Shown: positions 41,800 through 54,605, numbered from the stretch's first letter. The stretch: DNA of 64,000 nucleotides from Prorocentrum cordatum (GCA_963575745.1 CAUYUJ010012113.1:697059-761058); one strand, 5' to 3'. Translations and numbers: made by a program. The notes: a model not told the origin generated them from the sequence alone.

Positions 41800-44110
41800 A
41801 ACGCCAACCAAGAAACTACAAATAACGCATAATCTAAATAAGAAAACGTGCAATCAGAAGGAAATCTGGTCATCAAATAACAACGTTGCTCAAAAGAACA
41901 AGCCATTCTCAAAACAACATACCGTACACCGTTGTGCAAGCAAACCACAAAAATGCAACCACATGCATGTATGAAACAAAACGTTGATCATGAAACCGCA
42001 ACGTGGTGCAAAACAACAACATAAAAGTAACATATGATCATAAATTTATAACTTGGTGCAAAAACAATATTATATCATGAATATACAACGTGGTGCAAAC
42101 AACAAACAAAACAACAATATGTTCATGCATGTACAACGCGGCGCAACAAACTCACAAAAACAAAGTCCCGATCATGAAAGCATAACGTGGCGCAACATCT
42201 ACAATGAAAACGCATGTTTCTAATTCGTATTAACCAGTGTTAACGCAAATTCAACATTTAGCATACTGTAGTGAGTGTCTATGTTAAATCAACTTAAACC
42301 AAGGTAAAGTTTAACTTGGGCGAGGTGTTTCGCATAACGTGAGCTTAACTTGAATTAGCCAAGCAAGACAAACTTATATCACAAGCCATAAACGTGTACA
42401 AGCAAGGTAATTCGTGTTAAACAAATGTTATAAGCTGTATGTGATGCTATACGTGTTTAGGTCGATGTTGCAAGTGTAACTGTTTGTCGCTGTTATTAAG
42501 ATGTTATAAGAAGTGATGTGCGGCTTATACATGATTGTGTAGAGGTTATAACTATGTATATCTAGCTAACTCCAGTTTAAACCAAAGTTCATCTAAGTAC
42601 GCGAACCATACCGGAAAGCTAGCCGCGGCAAGATTTTTTTGATATGGCTTACATAGGGGAGTGGGCCGGCCCACTCCCCTATGTAAACCATGAGCGCGCA
42701 CGCCCGTTGTACGATTCTCGCACAATGTAAACTGGGAGTGCGCGCTCATAGGTATTACATAGGGGAGTGGGCCGGCCCACTCCCTATGTAAACCAGTGAA
42801 GCGCGCACACCCCCACCTTACAAATCAGACTTCGAGGAAGCTATGTGGTTGATGTAAAGTGGTGTGCGCGCTCATGGTTAACAATAGGGGAGTGGGCCGC
42901 CCACTCCCCTATGTAAACCATGAGCGCGCACTCCCAGTTTACATTGTGCGAGAATCGTACAACGGGCGTGCGCGCTCATGGTTTACATAGGGGAGTGGGC
43001 CAGCCCACTCCCCTATGTAAACCATGCCAGAAATCTGCCAGCCCACTCCCCCTATGGAAACATGCAAATATTTTGCCGCGCAAGATTTCTAGTATGGAAT
43101 TACATATGGGAGTGAGCGGCCCACTCACCAAATTAAACCATTCTATGGAGAAAATTTGCCGCGTCAAGATTGCTGGTATGGTTTACACAGGGGAGTGGGC
43201 CGGCCCACTCCCGTATGTAAACCATATCAGCAATCTTGACGCGGCAAGCTTCCTGACATGGTTCACGTACTTAGATGAATTTTGGTTTAAACTTGAGTTA
43301 GCTAGATATACATAATCATAACCTCTACACAAACATGTATAAGCCGCACATCCACTCTTATAACATCTTAATAACAGCGACTACCAAATATAACGTAGAC
43401 CCAATCACTTGCAACATCAACATAAGCACGTATAACATCACACAAAGTTTTGATTTGTTTAGCATGACTTACCGTGCTTGTAAACGTTTATGGCTTGTGA
43501 TATAAGTTTATCTTGCTTTGTCAATTCAAGTTAAGTTCATGTTAAGCGAAAAACCTCGCTCGAGTTAAACTTTACCTTGGTTTACTTTGTTTTTAACATC
43601 AACCTTTACTAGAGTATGCTAACTGTTGAATTTGCGCTAACATTGGTTAATATGAATTTGAAACATGCGTTTTCATTGTGGATGCTGCACCACGTTACTT
43701 TTTCATGATCGGGGTTTTGTTTTTGTGAGTTTCGTTTGCGCAGCGTTGTATATGCATGAACATATTTTGTTGTTTTGTTTTTTTGCACCACGTTGTATAT
43801 TCATGATCTGATTTTTTGAGTTTTTTGCACCAAGTTATACATGCATGATAAGATGTTGTTTTTTTATGTTGTTGCTTTGCACCACGTTGCGGCTTCACGA
43901 CCAGAGTTTTGTTTCATACATGCATGTGGTTGCATTTTGGTTGTTTGTTTGCACAACGTTGTACGGTATGTTGTTTTTGAGAATGGCTTGGTTTTTTTTT
44001 GAGCAGCGTTGTAGTTTCATGACCAGGGTTTCTTTCGGATTGCAGGTTTTCTTATTTCGATTATGTGTTATTTGTAGTTTCTTGGTTGGCGTTTCCAAAA
44101 ATGACGAGGG
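41800..44110. other. AT-rich core island of the palindrome
   Basis: GC content is visibly far below the rest of the window. It includes ~55-60-bp tandem units built on ATCATGAA ... ACAACGTGGTGCAAA (left 41,930-42,205, mirrored 43,680-44,030) and TTAACTTG/AAGTTAA words. No ORF over 70 codons has motif support. The arms meet here. Confidence 0.8.
42649..43247. repeat. Cluster of stacked perfect palindromes at the centre
   Basis: Units of TTACATAGGGGAGTGGGCC plus its reverse complement lie at 42,649-42,686 (38 bp, perfect), about 42,755, 42,880 and 42,982, and in an extended form at 43,156-43,247. There the arms reach ~46 bp with a few mismatches, ending TTGCCGCGTCAAGAT and ATCTTGACGCGGCAA. The overall centre at 42,835 is itself a hairpin. 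Such DNA can extrude as cruciforms. Confidence 0.9.
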
Positions 44111-44279
44111 GGTGAGTGGGGGCGCTGATGAGAAGGAGGAAGGGCGGAAAGATGATTAGGTGGAAGAGGAGGGGGAGAAACGGGGAAGGAGGAGGAGGAG
44201 GAGGAGGAGGTGCGACCGCCGAGCTGCAGCTCGCGCGCGATCGTTCATCCTCGCACGCGCACCCCTTTCGTGCACGGAG

Positions 44280-44640
44280 CTCTGGTATGGATCACATAGT
44301 GGAGTGGGCCGGCCCACTCGCCTATATGACAAATACAGAAAGCCTCCGCGGCCGGATTTCTGGCATGGTTCACATAGGGGGGGCCAGCCCACTCGCCAAT
44401 GTAACCAGAACAGGAAAACCTCCGCGGCCGGATTTCCGGCATGGCTCACATGGGGGAGTGGGCTGGCCCGCTCGCTTATGTGACCAGCACAGACAGCCTC
44501 CGCAGGAGGATTCCTGGTATGGTTCACATAGGGGAGTGGGCCGGCCCACTCGCCTATGTGAGCGGTACAGGAAGCCTCCGCGGCTGGATTTCTGATATGT
44601 TTCACATGTGGGAGTGGTTTCGCCCACTCGCCTATGTAGA
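44280..44640. repeat. ~78-bp tandem units with palindromic core, right arm
   Basis: Inverted counterpart of the left-arm array at 41,261-41,640; again five units, with differences concentrated in the palindrome centres. Confidence 0.9.
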
Positions 44641-44926
44641 ACACATGCTGAACCTTCTCGGCCGTGCGGTACTTATGGATACGGATGTATCTAAGCCTCT
44701 GTTCGGTTTATGTGTGAAAGCGGGTGTTTGTGTGAATGCCTACACTCGCATATACATACAAGTATGCATAGTTGTATGCGTGTAAGCGCATGTGGATGCA
44801 TGCGAATGAATATGTATTTTCGAGTGTATGTGTGAATGAATGTGCGAATGTGTGTGCGCACACACTTAGATGTAGAAGGCAGGTCCGCGTCGCGTCGACC
44901 CCGGCGTTGGTTGCCGACACCGCGTG

Positions 44927-44948
44927 GATCGTTCAACCTTGAACGATC
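44927..44948. repeat. 22-bp palindrome, right arm
   Basis: GATCGTTCAA, CC, TTGAACGATC: mirror of the left-arm palindrome at 40,951, both arms intact. Confidence 0.85.
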
Positions 44949-46079
44949 GGCGGTTCCCCCAACGACTGATCTTTCGACGTCGAGCGATTCTGGGCCGCCG
45001 CCGGCGCTCAACGTTGAACGCCGGCGGCGGGGTCGCCGCCGGTCGACACGACGCGAACCTACTGTATGAGTGTTGTGGTATGCTTACACATATGTGTGCA
45101 TATGATTGTGCGCGCGCGGATTGGCAGACTTTGTCCATGGCAGTGCATGTATATGTATGCGTGTACTTGAACGGACGGGCCTGCCCACGTTTTACGTACG
45201 TATATGTGTATACATGCATAGAAATACGTTTGTACATATGTGCATATGCACACATGTAAGCCGGAGCCTAGTATACATCAACTTTTGAAGATATGTCAGC
45301 AATACGTGCACTTTGCACCCGCTATAAATTTAGCTGGGCACGCGGACATCATCGCCATCATCATCATCATCGTCGTCGTCGCCGTCGTCATCGTCATCAT
45401 CGTCCGCATCGTCACCATCATCATCATCATCATCATCCCTCCCTCCTCCTCCTCCTCCTCCTCCTCCTCCTGCTCGACGCCACCTCCTCGAAGAAGATCC
45501 CTGCTCCTCCTCATCCTCCCTTTCCTCCCCGCTTCAATCTCCCGCTCCTTCTCTTCCTCCACCTTCTCCTCCCTCCCCTCTTGTCCTCCTCATCCTCCGC
45601 CACGCTTCCCTCGTCCGTCCTGAGCATCCATTTCCGAGCCCGAGCCACTTTGGGGTTCTCGTGGGCCGTCTCGGATCCTCAGGGGTCGCGTTGCCGCCAC
45701 CCCCGGCCACCCCCTCCCAGGAGCCCGCGGGGGAGGGGGTTTCCGTCCCAGCCGGTTCTGCTGACGGTCCCAAGGCCCTGTAAGGAGCCTTCGGAATCCG
45801 AAAGCGGCTGAAAACCTCCCGTCATGATTTTCGTTCGCGGCGCGGCGAGGTGCTCTTCCTTCCAAGTCGTTTTTGGGTCACGGCCCGCGCAGATTTGGGT
45901 CACGCCTGGGGCCCTCTGAGGGCCCCCTGAGGCCCGAAAACGGCCGAACCTCTTGTTTCGCGGGTGCGACAAGGCCTCGTCGGCCCCGCGGCCCGCTCGA
46001 CGCGACGACGACGACGACGACGGCGGCGGCGAACGACGACGACGCACGACGAACCACGACGACGACGACGTTTGACGAC

Positions 46080-46255
46080 GAAGGAACGAGAAATGGGGAA
46101 TGAGGTAGAAGACCGGATGTTGTGTCGGGCGGAAAAGGTAGATGGGAGACACGGGAGAGAGAGTGTAAGGGGGTGTAGAGACGGGGGTAACGGAAGAAGG
46201 AAGGAAAAAGAAGAGGCGGGGAGAGGGAAATACGTAATTCACGGAAACGACCGAA
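46080..46255. other. Right-arm-specific insertion
   Basis: A purine-rich ~175-bp segment (GGGAATGAGGTAGAAG ... ATACGTAATTCACGG) not present at the mirrored left-arm position near 39,722. No terminal repeats are obvious. Confidence 0.55.
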
Positions 46256-46689
46256 CGACGCCCGAGCGTCGTGCCACCCCCGGAGGGCGACACGTCGCTC
46301 GGGCGCTCGGCCCGCATGGAGGGTTGCCGCGGGGGCAATGCGGTGCCAGGGCGCCGCGAACCAACGGGCGGGGAAGACAGGCACGGCGGCGGGCATCGAG
46401 GTTCGAGGAAGTTTTCGGCCCTGGGACCGTCGCACAATCGATCCGGGACCAACAAACTGCGTCGGATGCACCCCAGGAGGGTTCTGGGCACCGATTTTGT
46501 GCGGATTTCGTTGACTTTGAAAAGGGGATGCGCGCCGAGGTTCGAAGTTCGACTCTCGCGGATCGAGGTTCGAGGCTTCCTGGCCCTGGGGCCCCCCTCG
46601 TCGCCGCGGTCGGGCGCAGCTCGAAAAACTTTTGCGCTTGGACCCCGAAAGGGTCCGGGGACCCATTTTGAGGCTGGGGCCCGCAGGCC

Positions 46690-47340
<651 letters not shown>

Positions 47341-47639
47341 ACGACACTACGACGACGTGGGCGACTGGGGGATCCCAGCTCGGTTGCAACCTATTTTGGA
47401 TTCGAGCTACTCGACGCACGCACACCTAGGCTACGGGCCCGACTGGCCAGGCCGCAAAAAATTGCAAACGGACACCAGTGTCAGCGATCATCGGTTCAGG
47501 GGATTGATCCTCGACTTCGGCTTGTGAAGGCCGGCTTCGGACTCCGGGGCCCCCAGAAGTCGATCCCGGACGGGAAACTGATCCGAATGCACCCTGGCAG
47601 GGGTCTGGGGACCGATTTTGAACCGATTTGGGACCGATT

Positions 47640-47688
<49 letters not shown>

Positions 47689-48144
47689 CCGACCAGGAGG
47701 GGATTGCGAACCCCCCAATTCGCGGTGGCCCCGCTGACGGGCGCTGGCGCCCAAAGCCAGTGGACCTCGAAACAGCATCTCACCATGCTCTCCCTCCAGT
47801 GGACTTCCTCCCCTTCCATGCTCTTCCTGATCATCCCCCCCTCTTCCCCCGATGACGACGACGATGACGATGAGGAGGGTGGTGGTACTGATGATGACGG
47901 GCTCATCATGATCATCACCATCATCATCATCACCATCATCATCATCTTCTTCACCACCAACACCAACACCACCATCACCCTCCACACCATCGTCACAATC
48001 ATCATCATCATCATCGCCCTCGTCCAATGCCATCACCATCGTCATGATCATCACCACCATCATCAGGATCCATCACCGCAGGGGGCTGATTTCCAAAGCC
48101 CCGCTGGCAGGAACAGAAGCCCCGTTGGCAGGAACAGACGTTCA

Positions 48145-48262
48145 TTGCACATCATTCCCGGCCCCGCAGTGGCACCGGTCCTTGGCCCGCAGCACGCTCC
48201 CGGCCCACGTCCAGTCGCCGCACGTGCCGCAGAGAGCGCGCCCGTGCCCTGCTTCGTGCCCA
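48145..48262 (-). pseudogene. Zinc-ribbon remnant at the palindrome edge
   Basis: A minus frame reads GRALCGTCGDWTWAGSVLRA and KDRCHCGAGNDVQ, then a stop at 48,144-48,142, exactly where the palindrome arm begins. The CxxC ... CxC pattern suits a zinc ribbon and resembles the N-terminus of ORF1-like proteins of dinoflagellate retroelements as I recall them. An ATG at 48,262 is in another frame, so a frameshift is present. Upstream (48,265-48,630, minus) the sequence is Ala/Arg/Gly-rich and not recognised. Confidence 0.4.
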
Positions 48263-48264
48263 TG

Positions 48265-49740
48265 GCGAGCGCCCCTGGCGGGGCCGAGCCGTGGCGCTGC
48301 GCCAAGGCCGCGGCCGCCAGCTCCAGGCGCCGCCTCCGGCCTGCCACTGGGCGCACCCCGCCGGGCGGCGCGGGCGTCGCTTGCCGCGCCTCCTCCGCGG
48401 GAGGCGCGCGGGCCCCCGCCCGAGGTGGCCTCCGCGGCCCGAGGTGCCCTCGGGCGTCGACGGGCCGAAGCTGCGGCGGCGACGAGCGCTGCGGCGCCGA
48501 GGCTCGCCCCCCGCTGCGCGGGTGGCCGCGGACCGCGCCCCGCGCAGGCGTGGCCCCCCGCAGCGCGGCGGCCCCCCCCCCCCCGCGGGCGCTGGTCGTC
48601 TGTGCCAGCGCCTGGTGCGAAAAGCCCCAACGGGTCGTCGGGTGGGGAGCAGGTCCGACGTGTGTGCCGTGGTGTTCTGCTCTGAGGTGCGCCGTGTGCT
48701 GCTGCGTCATCCTCTGTGATGCCATGCTATGTTCGGCCATGCTCTGTCATGCTGTGCTCTGTTTCGCGCCGTTCTGTTCAGTTCTGTCATGCTTGTCGAA
48801 GGCGTGGGTGGCTGGAAGGTCGGGGGATCCTCGGTGGTCCTTGGGACCTGGCATCCGCGGTATGCAGGGTGGGCCTGTCGGGATGTCAGTTCTAAAAACT
48901 TGACGACCCCAATTTGTCGGGCGGGGAACCAATGATTCTTGTTTTTTTGTCGAAGCCGTCTTGGACGCTCCAACGCCTCGCGAAGCGCCCCGTCCAGATC
49001 CAGGTGCAGGGGTACGTAGGTGGTAGGGGGAGGGGTCAACCCCTCCCCGAAGGAGGAAACAGGGGTGTGTGAAGCGGAATCGCTCTAAACCTGTCACGCC
49101 CTAAAGGGCTGGTGGGACTAATCAGATACAGTGATCAAGCTCACCCACCGACGGACAACCGTCTCGCTCACTCCCACCCGCCCTCCCGCCACATGAATAG
49201 CAACCGAGTCTCAGCATGGGCGTCGAAAATCATCAATACATATTGGAGTCGCCAGGCAGGGGTCGAATCAACAGAGAAAAGTGGACAGCTTCAATATTTC
49301 AGTTTATTATGAGCGGGGTGTGGATATCCTCCTTCCCTCGAGTCAAAGTTGCGCTCGCAGCACTCGTCTGCTTTTGTTTGCGCCTGGGCCCTCTGTGAGG
49401 CTGCTAGCGCCAGCCCGTTATGGCTACCATCAACTTCTGAGCCCTCAGACTTTAGAGTATAGGTAGCTCTTCACAGCAGTGCCCAGCCGAATCACTTGAT
49501 CGGGCAATAGTGCGGGGAAACACAAGCACGCCCTCAGAACTTTGAAGACCAAGCCCTCCCGCGCCTGCCCGCCCGCTCGAGGCGGCCGCCGCGGGCCTGG
49601 CCTCCGCGAGCGCGCTCGCGGAGCCGCTGGGGACAGTGCACGCGGAGTCCGCCCCCGCAGGCGCGTCCCCGGCCCCGGCGCGTCCCCGGCCCCGGCCCCC
49701 GCGCCTCGGCCGCCCCCGGCCTCGAGTCGGCACGATCGAA
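48265..49740. other. Unassigned region
   Basis: Positions 48,265-48,640 are GC-rich with ORFs in all frames. 48,700-48,800 has degenerate GCTCTGTCATGC words. The rest shows no gene. CTCGCTCACTCCCACCCGCC (49,162) resembles a stretch at 26,627, a minor dispersed repeat. One frame at 49,575-49,690 (LEAAAAGLASASALAEPLGT) is G/C-biased but unbounded. Confidence 0.4.
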
Positions 49741-49744
49741 ATTC

Positions 49745-49953
49745 GGCGGCGAGCGAGGGGGGGGAGTGAGAAGGAGAAGGCCTTCTCAGAAGGCGGCGGG
49801 GGTTCTCAGAAGCGCTCCGGCCAGCAGCGCTCCGGCCTTCAGATGCTGTCTGTGTCTGCGGGGAAGTTTTAGGAAGCCGCCCGGAAGACCCGAGTCGTTC
49901 CGAGCCTTCTGAGAAGGCCCGCCCCCTCTGATTTCCCCCCGGGCTCGCCGCCG
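49745..49953. mobile_element. TIR miniature element C, copy 2
   Basis: The left end GGCGGCGAGCGAGGGGGGGG runs into GAAGGCCTTCTCAGAAGGC. The right end reversed is GGCGGCGAGCCCGGGGGGAA then GGCGGGCCTTCTCAGAAGGC. Arms are ~50 bp, total ~209 bp, non-coding. Ends match those of the element at 29,768. Confidence 0.7.
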
Positions 49954-49954
49954 A

Positions 49955-50340
49955 ACAAGGTGCTTAATAACCCCGCCCAATACTTGGCAACACTACATGG
50001 CTCGGGGGCTGCTACACGAGGGTTGCCGACACCCTGCGCTAATCGGCAAATTACTATTCCACCGCCGCCGCCGCCGCCGCCGCAGCAGGAGACCGCTTTG
50101 TCATCCCCTGCCGATGACGGGCATGACACGGGGGGGGGGGAGGGGGCCGGTCACGTTACGATTCGCGCCTGCGCCGTCTGGGGATATCCAGGAGTGGTTC
50201 TTTCCCAGACGGCTCTGGCACGAATCGTGCCGTGAGCAAGGGGGGGGGAGGGGGGGGCGGGGGCGGGGCCTGTGACGGGCGTTATCGCGACTGATTGAAA
50301 ATTTGTTCCAACGGGCACGGACAGAATGCAGGGGAGCCAC
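49955..50340. other. Unassigned region
   Basis: Contains a short (CCG)n run (50,061-50,082) and G-runs near 50,132 and 50,242. Nothing else seen. Confidence 0.4.
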
Positions 50341-50344
50341 AGCT

Positions 50345-50454
50345 GGGGGAGCTGTGGTCCTTACCCCCTGGGGGGCCTATCGATTTCGACACCTCTCTCG
50401 AGAGATCGTCGATGCGATGGGTTCCCCCAGGGGGGTAAGGACCACAGCTCGCCC
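50345..50454. repeat. Strong hairpin, ~31-bp arms
   Basis: GAGCTGTGGTCCTTACCCCC (50,349 on) pairs with GGGGGTAAGGACCACAGCTC (50,430-50,449). The loop of about 46 bp holds TCTCTCGAGAGA and ATCG pairs. No ORF. It is either a miniature foldback element or a structured RNA source. Confidence 0.7.
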
Positions 50455-50459
50455 AGTTC

Positions 50460-51128
50460 AGGCTGGTCGGGAATGAGCACGAAGACCGGCAGCAGGTCCT
50501 GCCCATTTGGAGCAGAGTTCGCTGTTGGTGCAGCCGCGGGCTCTGTCCATCTGAGGCAGGAGGCCGCCTGCCCAGCAGCGGCCGCTGCTGTCGGTTTTTG
50601 GGCCTCGTTTGTTGCTGGGCATCGTGCCCCTTGTTTCCGTACTCTGTCGGTTGGCGCCCGCAGCTTTGATCCAGCGTATCGGGTGCTTGTTGAGATCTCA
50701 TGTGCTGCTTGTTGATGCAGAATCATGGCGGAAGGTGTTTCTTGTTTCTGGCTTCTGCATGGGCCGAAAGCAATGACACATTTGCGTATACAGGGGCCCT
50801 TGCAGGGTCCAGGAAAACTGAAAACAGGGACCCTCGCGGAGCCGCAGGACCGTCGCGGTTTTGGGCCACGCGGATTTAAGACGAACAGATTTGGGGCGCT
50901 GCGGGGATCCCCCCAGCAGCCGGCTTGGCGGACGAGGTGCCACTCTTGCGAGGGTTACTCGTTGCGTGCAGTCGACGACCTTCTCTCCAGAGCAGCATAG
51001 CAGAGAGTCTCGCAAGGTCCGCGCTGGATCCTCCTCTTGGAGCGCGATGCGCGCCAGGGGCGGCGCCAAAGGTTCTGACGCGGGGGTCCAGTGGAGACCC
51101 AAAATTGTCGTGCGGACCCGGACAGGTA
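50460..51128. other. Unassigned region
   Basis: A 208-residue minus ORF (50,698-51,324) runs into the miniature element at 51,129 and has no motif; I do not call it a gene. Confidence 0.4.
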
Positions 51129-51307
51129 CTCCAGATTTCGTAACAAAAGGGAGGGGATCTGGACCCTCCAAGACAAGCCATTTCAGACCTCCCCCGTGGG
51201 AGAACCCTCCAAAACATCGTCCCCAGACCCCCCCAGGCCCTCCAAGATAGCCTGGAAGAGACCCCCCCCGAAATGAGACCCCCCTCCCTTTATTACGAAA
51301 TCTGGAG
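51129..51307. mobile_element. TIR miniature element D
   Basis: CTCCAGATTTCGTAACAAAA with GGGAGGGG at the left; the right end is GACCCCCCTCCCTTTATTAC then GAAATCTGGAG, its near-perfect reverse complement (arms ~28 bp). About 179 bp, no coding capacity. The outer flanks contain weaker inverted similarity (GACGCGGG / CCCGCGTG). Confidence 0.75.
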
Positions 51308-51369
51308 CATTGCTGGTGCCCCATCTGGAAGGGTCGGGTCCCGCGTGAGAGAAGTCGGGACGTCGGATG

Positions 51370-51560
51370 CCTGGCTCCTCCCCTCCTGTCCTAGCTCCGC
51401 ACTCCTGCCCTCCTGTCCTCCCTCCTCTCCTAGCTCCTCCCCTCCTGGCTCCTCCCTCCTCTCCTCCCTCCTGACTCCTCCCCTCTGTCCTAGCTCCTCC
51501 CCTCCTGCCCTCCCTCCTCGCGCGTGTCCTAGCTCCTCCCCGACTCCCGTCCTCCGCCCT
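51370..51560. repeat. CTCCTCCC/TCCTAGCTCC degenerate repeat
   Basis: Pyrimidine-rich units of about 20 bp with recurring TCCTAGCTCC. Confidence 0.85.
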
Positions 51561-52049
51561 CGCCGCGCACGCGGGAGGGCCAGGGGTCGATCCGGGCCCC
51601 AGGCTTGGGCCCGTGGCCGGAGCGGAAGCCACCATGGGCTCCGACGGGCCGCCCTCGGGCCCGGGTGCCGCGGAGGGTCGGGCGGAACCAGGGCGCCGGA
51701 GCACGCGTCGACGACGGGCGAAGGCAGCACCGGCAGCCGACGGGGCCGCCGTTTCGGCCGCCCCTGCGGGTGCCACGCCCGAGGCGGCGAGCTCCCCAGC
51801 CCGTCCGAGGTCGAGCGATTGTGCCGACGCCTCACGAGGTGCGGGAGGGCAGGCGGCACGGGCGGCGGCGGCGGCGGCGGCGCGCCGCGGGGCCGCCGCG
51901 GTGGCGATCGTTGCTCGGCGCGCCTCCGCACCCGAGGAGGATCAAATGGATCGGGCGGCAGCGCCCCCTTGAACAGCAGCTTCGACACGTTGCCGATCCA
52001 CGACGCCACCGGCTCAACGCGGCTCGTCGCCTCGAGCAGCGGGCGCACC

Positions 52050-52205
52050 TCGTGGCGAGCTTGAGCCCAGCCTTGGCCGCCTCGTCGGCCAGGTCGTTCC
52101 CCAGTTCCTCTCATGACACCTCGGTGTCATGGCCCTGCGCGTAGGAGAACTGGACTGGCGTGTCATCGGTGGTGCCCAGATCGCCATGCTCGCCGATGGA
52201 GTGCC
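52050..52205 (-). pseudogene. RNase H C-terminal remnant of a retroelement
   Basis: One minus frame reads SIGEHGDLGTTDDTPVQFSY, AQGHDTEVS, an in-frame TGA (52,111-52,113), then EELGNDLADEAAKAGLKLA. GH followed some residues later by GNxxAD is the end of retroelement-type RNase H domains, with Asp of GND/AD as the last catalytic residue. The N-terminal side runs straight into the (TAC)n tract at 52,264, so the rest of the domain is lost. Downstream text (to about 51,960) contains SRVEPVASWIGNVSKLLFKG in another frame. Non-functional. Confidence 0.5.
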
Positions 52206-52263
52206 TCAGCCTCAGCCTCACGCCTCGGGTACGTGCACTCAGCCTGCGCCTCACGCCTCGGGT

Positions 52264-53135
<872 letters not shown>

Positions 53136-54339
53136 CTACTACTAGTACTACAAATCAGGGTGAGGGGGCCGATCGGTCATTCATTGTTCCTGGGTGCGTG
53201 ACTGAAGAGGGGATCCGTGTCGCAGATTTTGTTTGTTGCGTTGTTGAACATTATTACTTCTAAAGAGTAATTATTGTTGGGACCCCTGGTGCACGGCCCC
53301 CTCGCCGCGCCTAGGCCGCAGCCATGTTTTCATCATTTTCGCGAGGAAGTCTCCGGCAAAACGGGTTGGTCCGGATCTGGTTGTTTTGTTACGGGCGGTT
53401 TTCCCTTGCAAAAAATAAGGCAAAGTGGACATTCCTTGTTCTAACATAACCAAACTTCAAGAATCCCTTGCAAAAAATAATGTAAAGTGGACATTCGCGC
53501 GCGCAAGACGAAATCCTTCCAAAACCTTAGTGTTCGTAACCATTTTAAAATAAAAACATAAAAAACCAATGGTTTTTCAAAAAAAAAATGTCCAAATTTC
53601 ATCCCGCGCGCTCATGCGGATTTGTAGGAAACCCAACACTTTTTAAACATTTCTGTCAAACGGGCTTTTGCGAGCAACTTTTTCACGTGCTTCGAACTTC
53701 TCCAACAACGGTTGCGCACCTGCCAGGGCCATCATCCCTGTCAAATAATACCATGCGGGACACATTCGTTTTTTCTTCGCGCGCGCACGCCGAAATCTTC
53801 AAAAACCATTGGGTTTCTCAGGAATTTTAGCACCGCGCAACATAAAATCATACGAATCGCACCGTAGGTCCTCGAAAAACATCTGTACGAATTTTCAAAA
53901 TTTCTACCCGCGCGCGGTGTCCGAATCCTAAAAAACCAATGGTTTTTCAACATTTATGTTACATAAGCTCGCGCGAGCTACTTTCGCAAGCTACTTGGGA
54001 AAAGTCGTATACTAAGCTAGCGTCCAGAAAATGTTACCACAACAAGTCACTGTACCCATGCGCCAGTGTAGTAGCCCACGTAGGTCGCAGGCCACGAAGT
54101 GAAGTGTCCGAAACGTCTAGAGGGCGGGAAGCTGGGTGTGGGTGGTGGCGAAGAGTCGTTTGGAACAATTTGGTAGAGCTGAACCGGCCCCCCACCCACA
54201 AAGTGGGGGTATTGGCGAGCGTCGTATGTGAAAAACCTGGCTTCTGGTGGAACGGAGTCGTCCCCACGTGCTAAGTATTGTTGTTGTTGTTGTTGGTTGT
54301 TGTTGTTGGTGTTGTGTTTATTTTCGTCGTTCCCCCCCC

Positions 54340-54605
54340 CGCGACCCAGCCGACCCACCCGCGACCCGCTCGCGACCTACCCGCGATCCACCCCGCGACC
54401 CGCCCGCGACCCACCCGTGACCCACCAGCGACCCACCCGCGACCTGGCCCGCGACCCATTCGCAACCCGCCCGCGACCCAACCCGCGACCCGCCCGCGAC
54501 CCACCCGCGACCCACCCGGGACCCATTCGGGACCTACGCGCAACCCACCCGCGACCCACCCGACACCCACTCGCGATCGACCTGCGATCCACCCCGCAAC
54601 GCGCT
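54340..54605. repeat. CGACCCACCCG minisatellite, copy 1
   Basis: About 25 degenerate 10-11-bp units. The same array, practically base for base, is at 59,217-59,485. Confidence 0.9.

Larger units (their letters stand above)
37685..42745 (+). repeat. Left arm of the giant palindrome
   Basis: About 5.06 kb. Relative to the right arm it has an extra 54-bp insertion at 38,943 and an extra ~110-bp GGA/GAC-rich stretch at about 40,358-40,467. The 1427-residue minus ORF over most of this arm is a chance product of trinucleotide tracts. Confidence 0.8.

Noticed and set aside
48160-48640. GC-rich Ala/Arg ORFs on both strands
   Set aside because: Apart from the short zinc-ribbon text there is no motif, and all frames are open because of composition.
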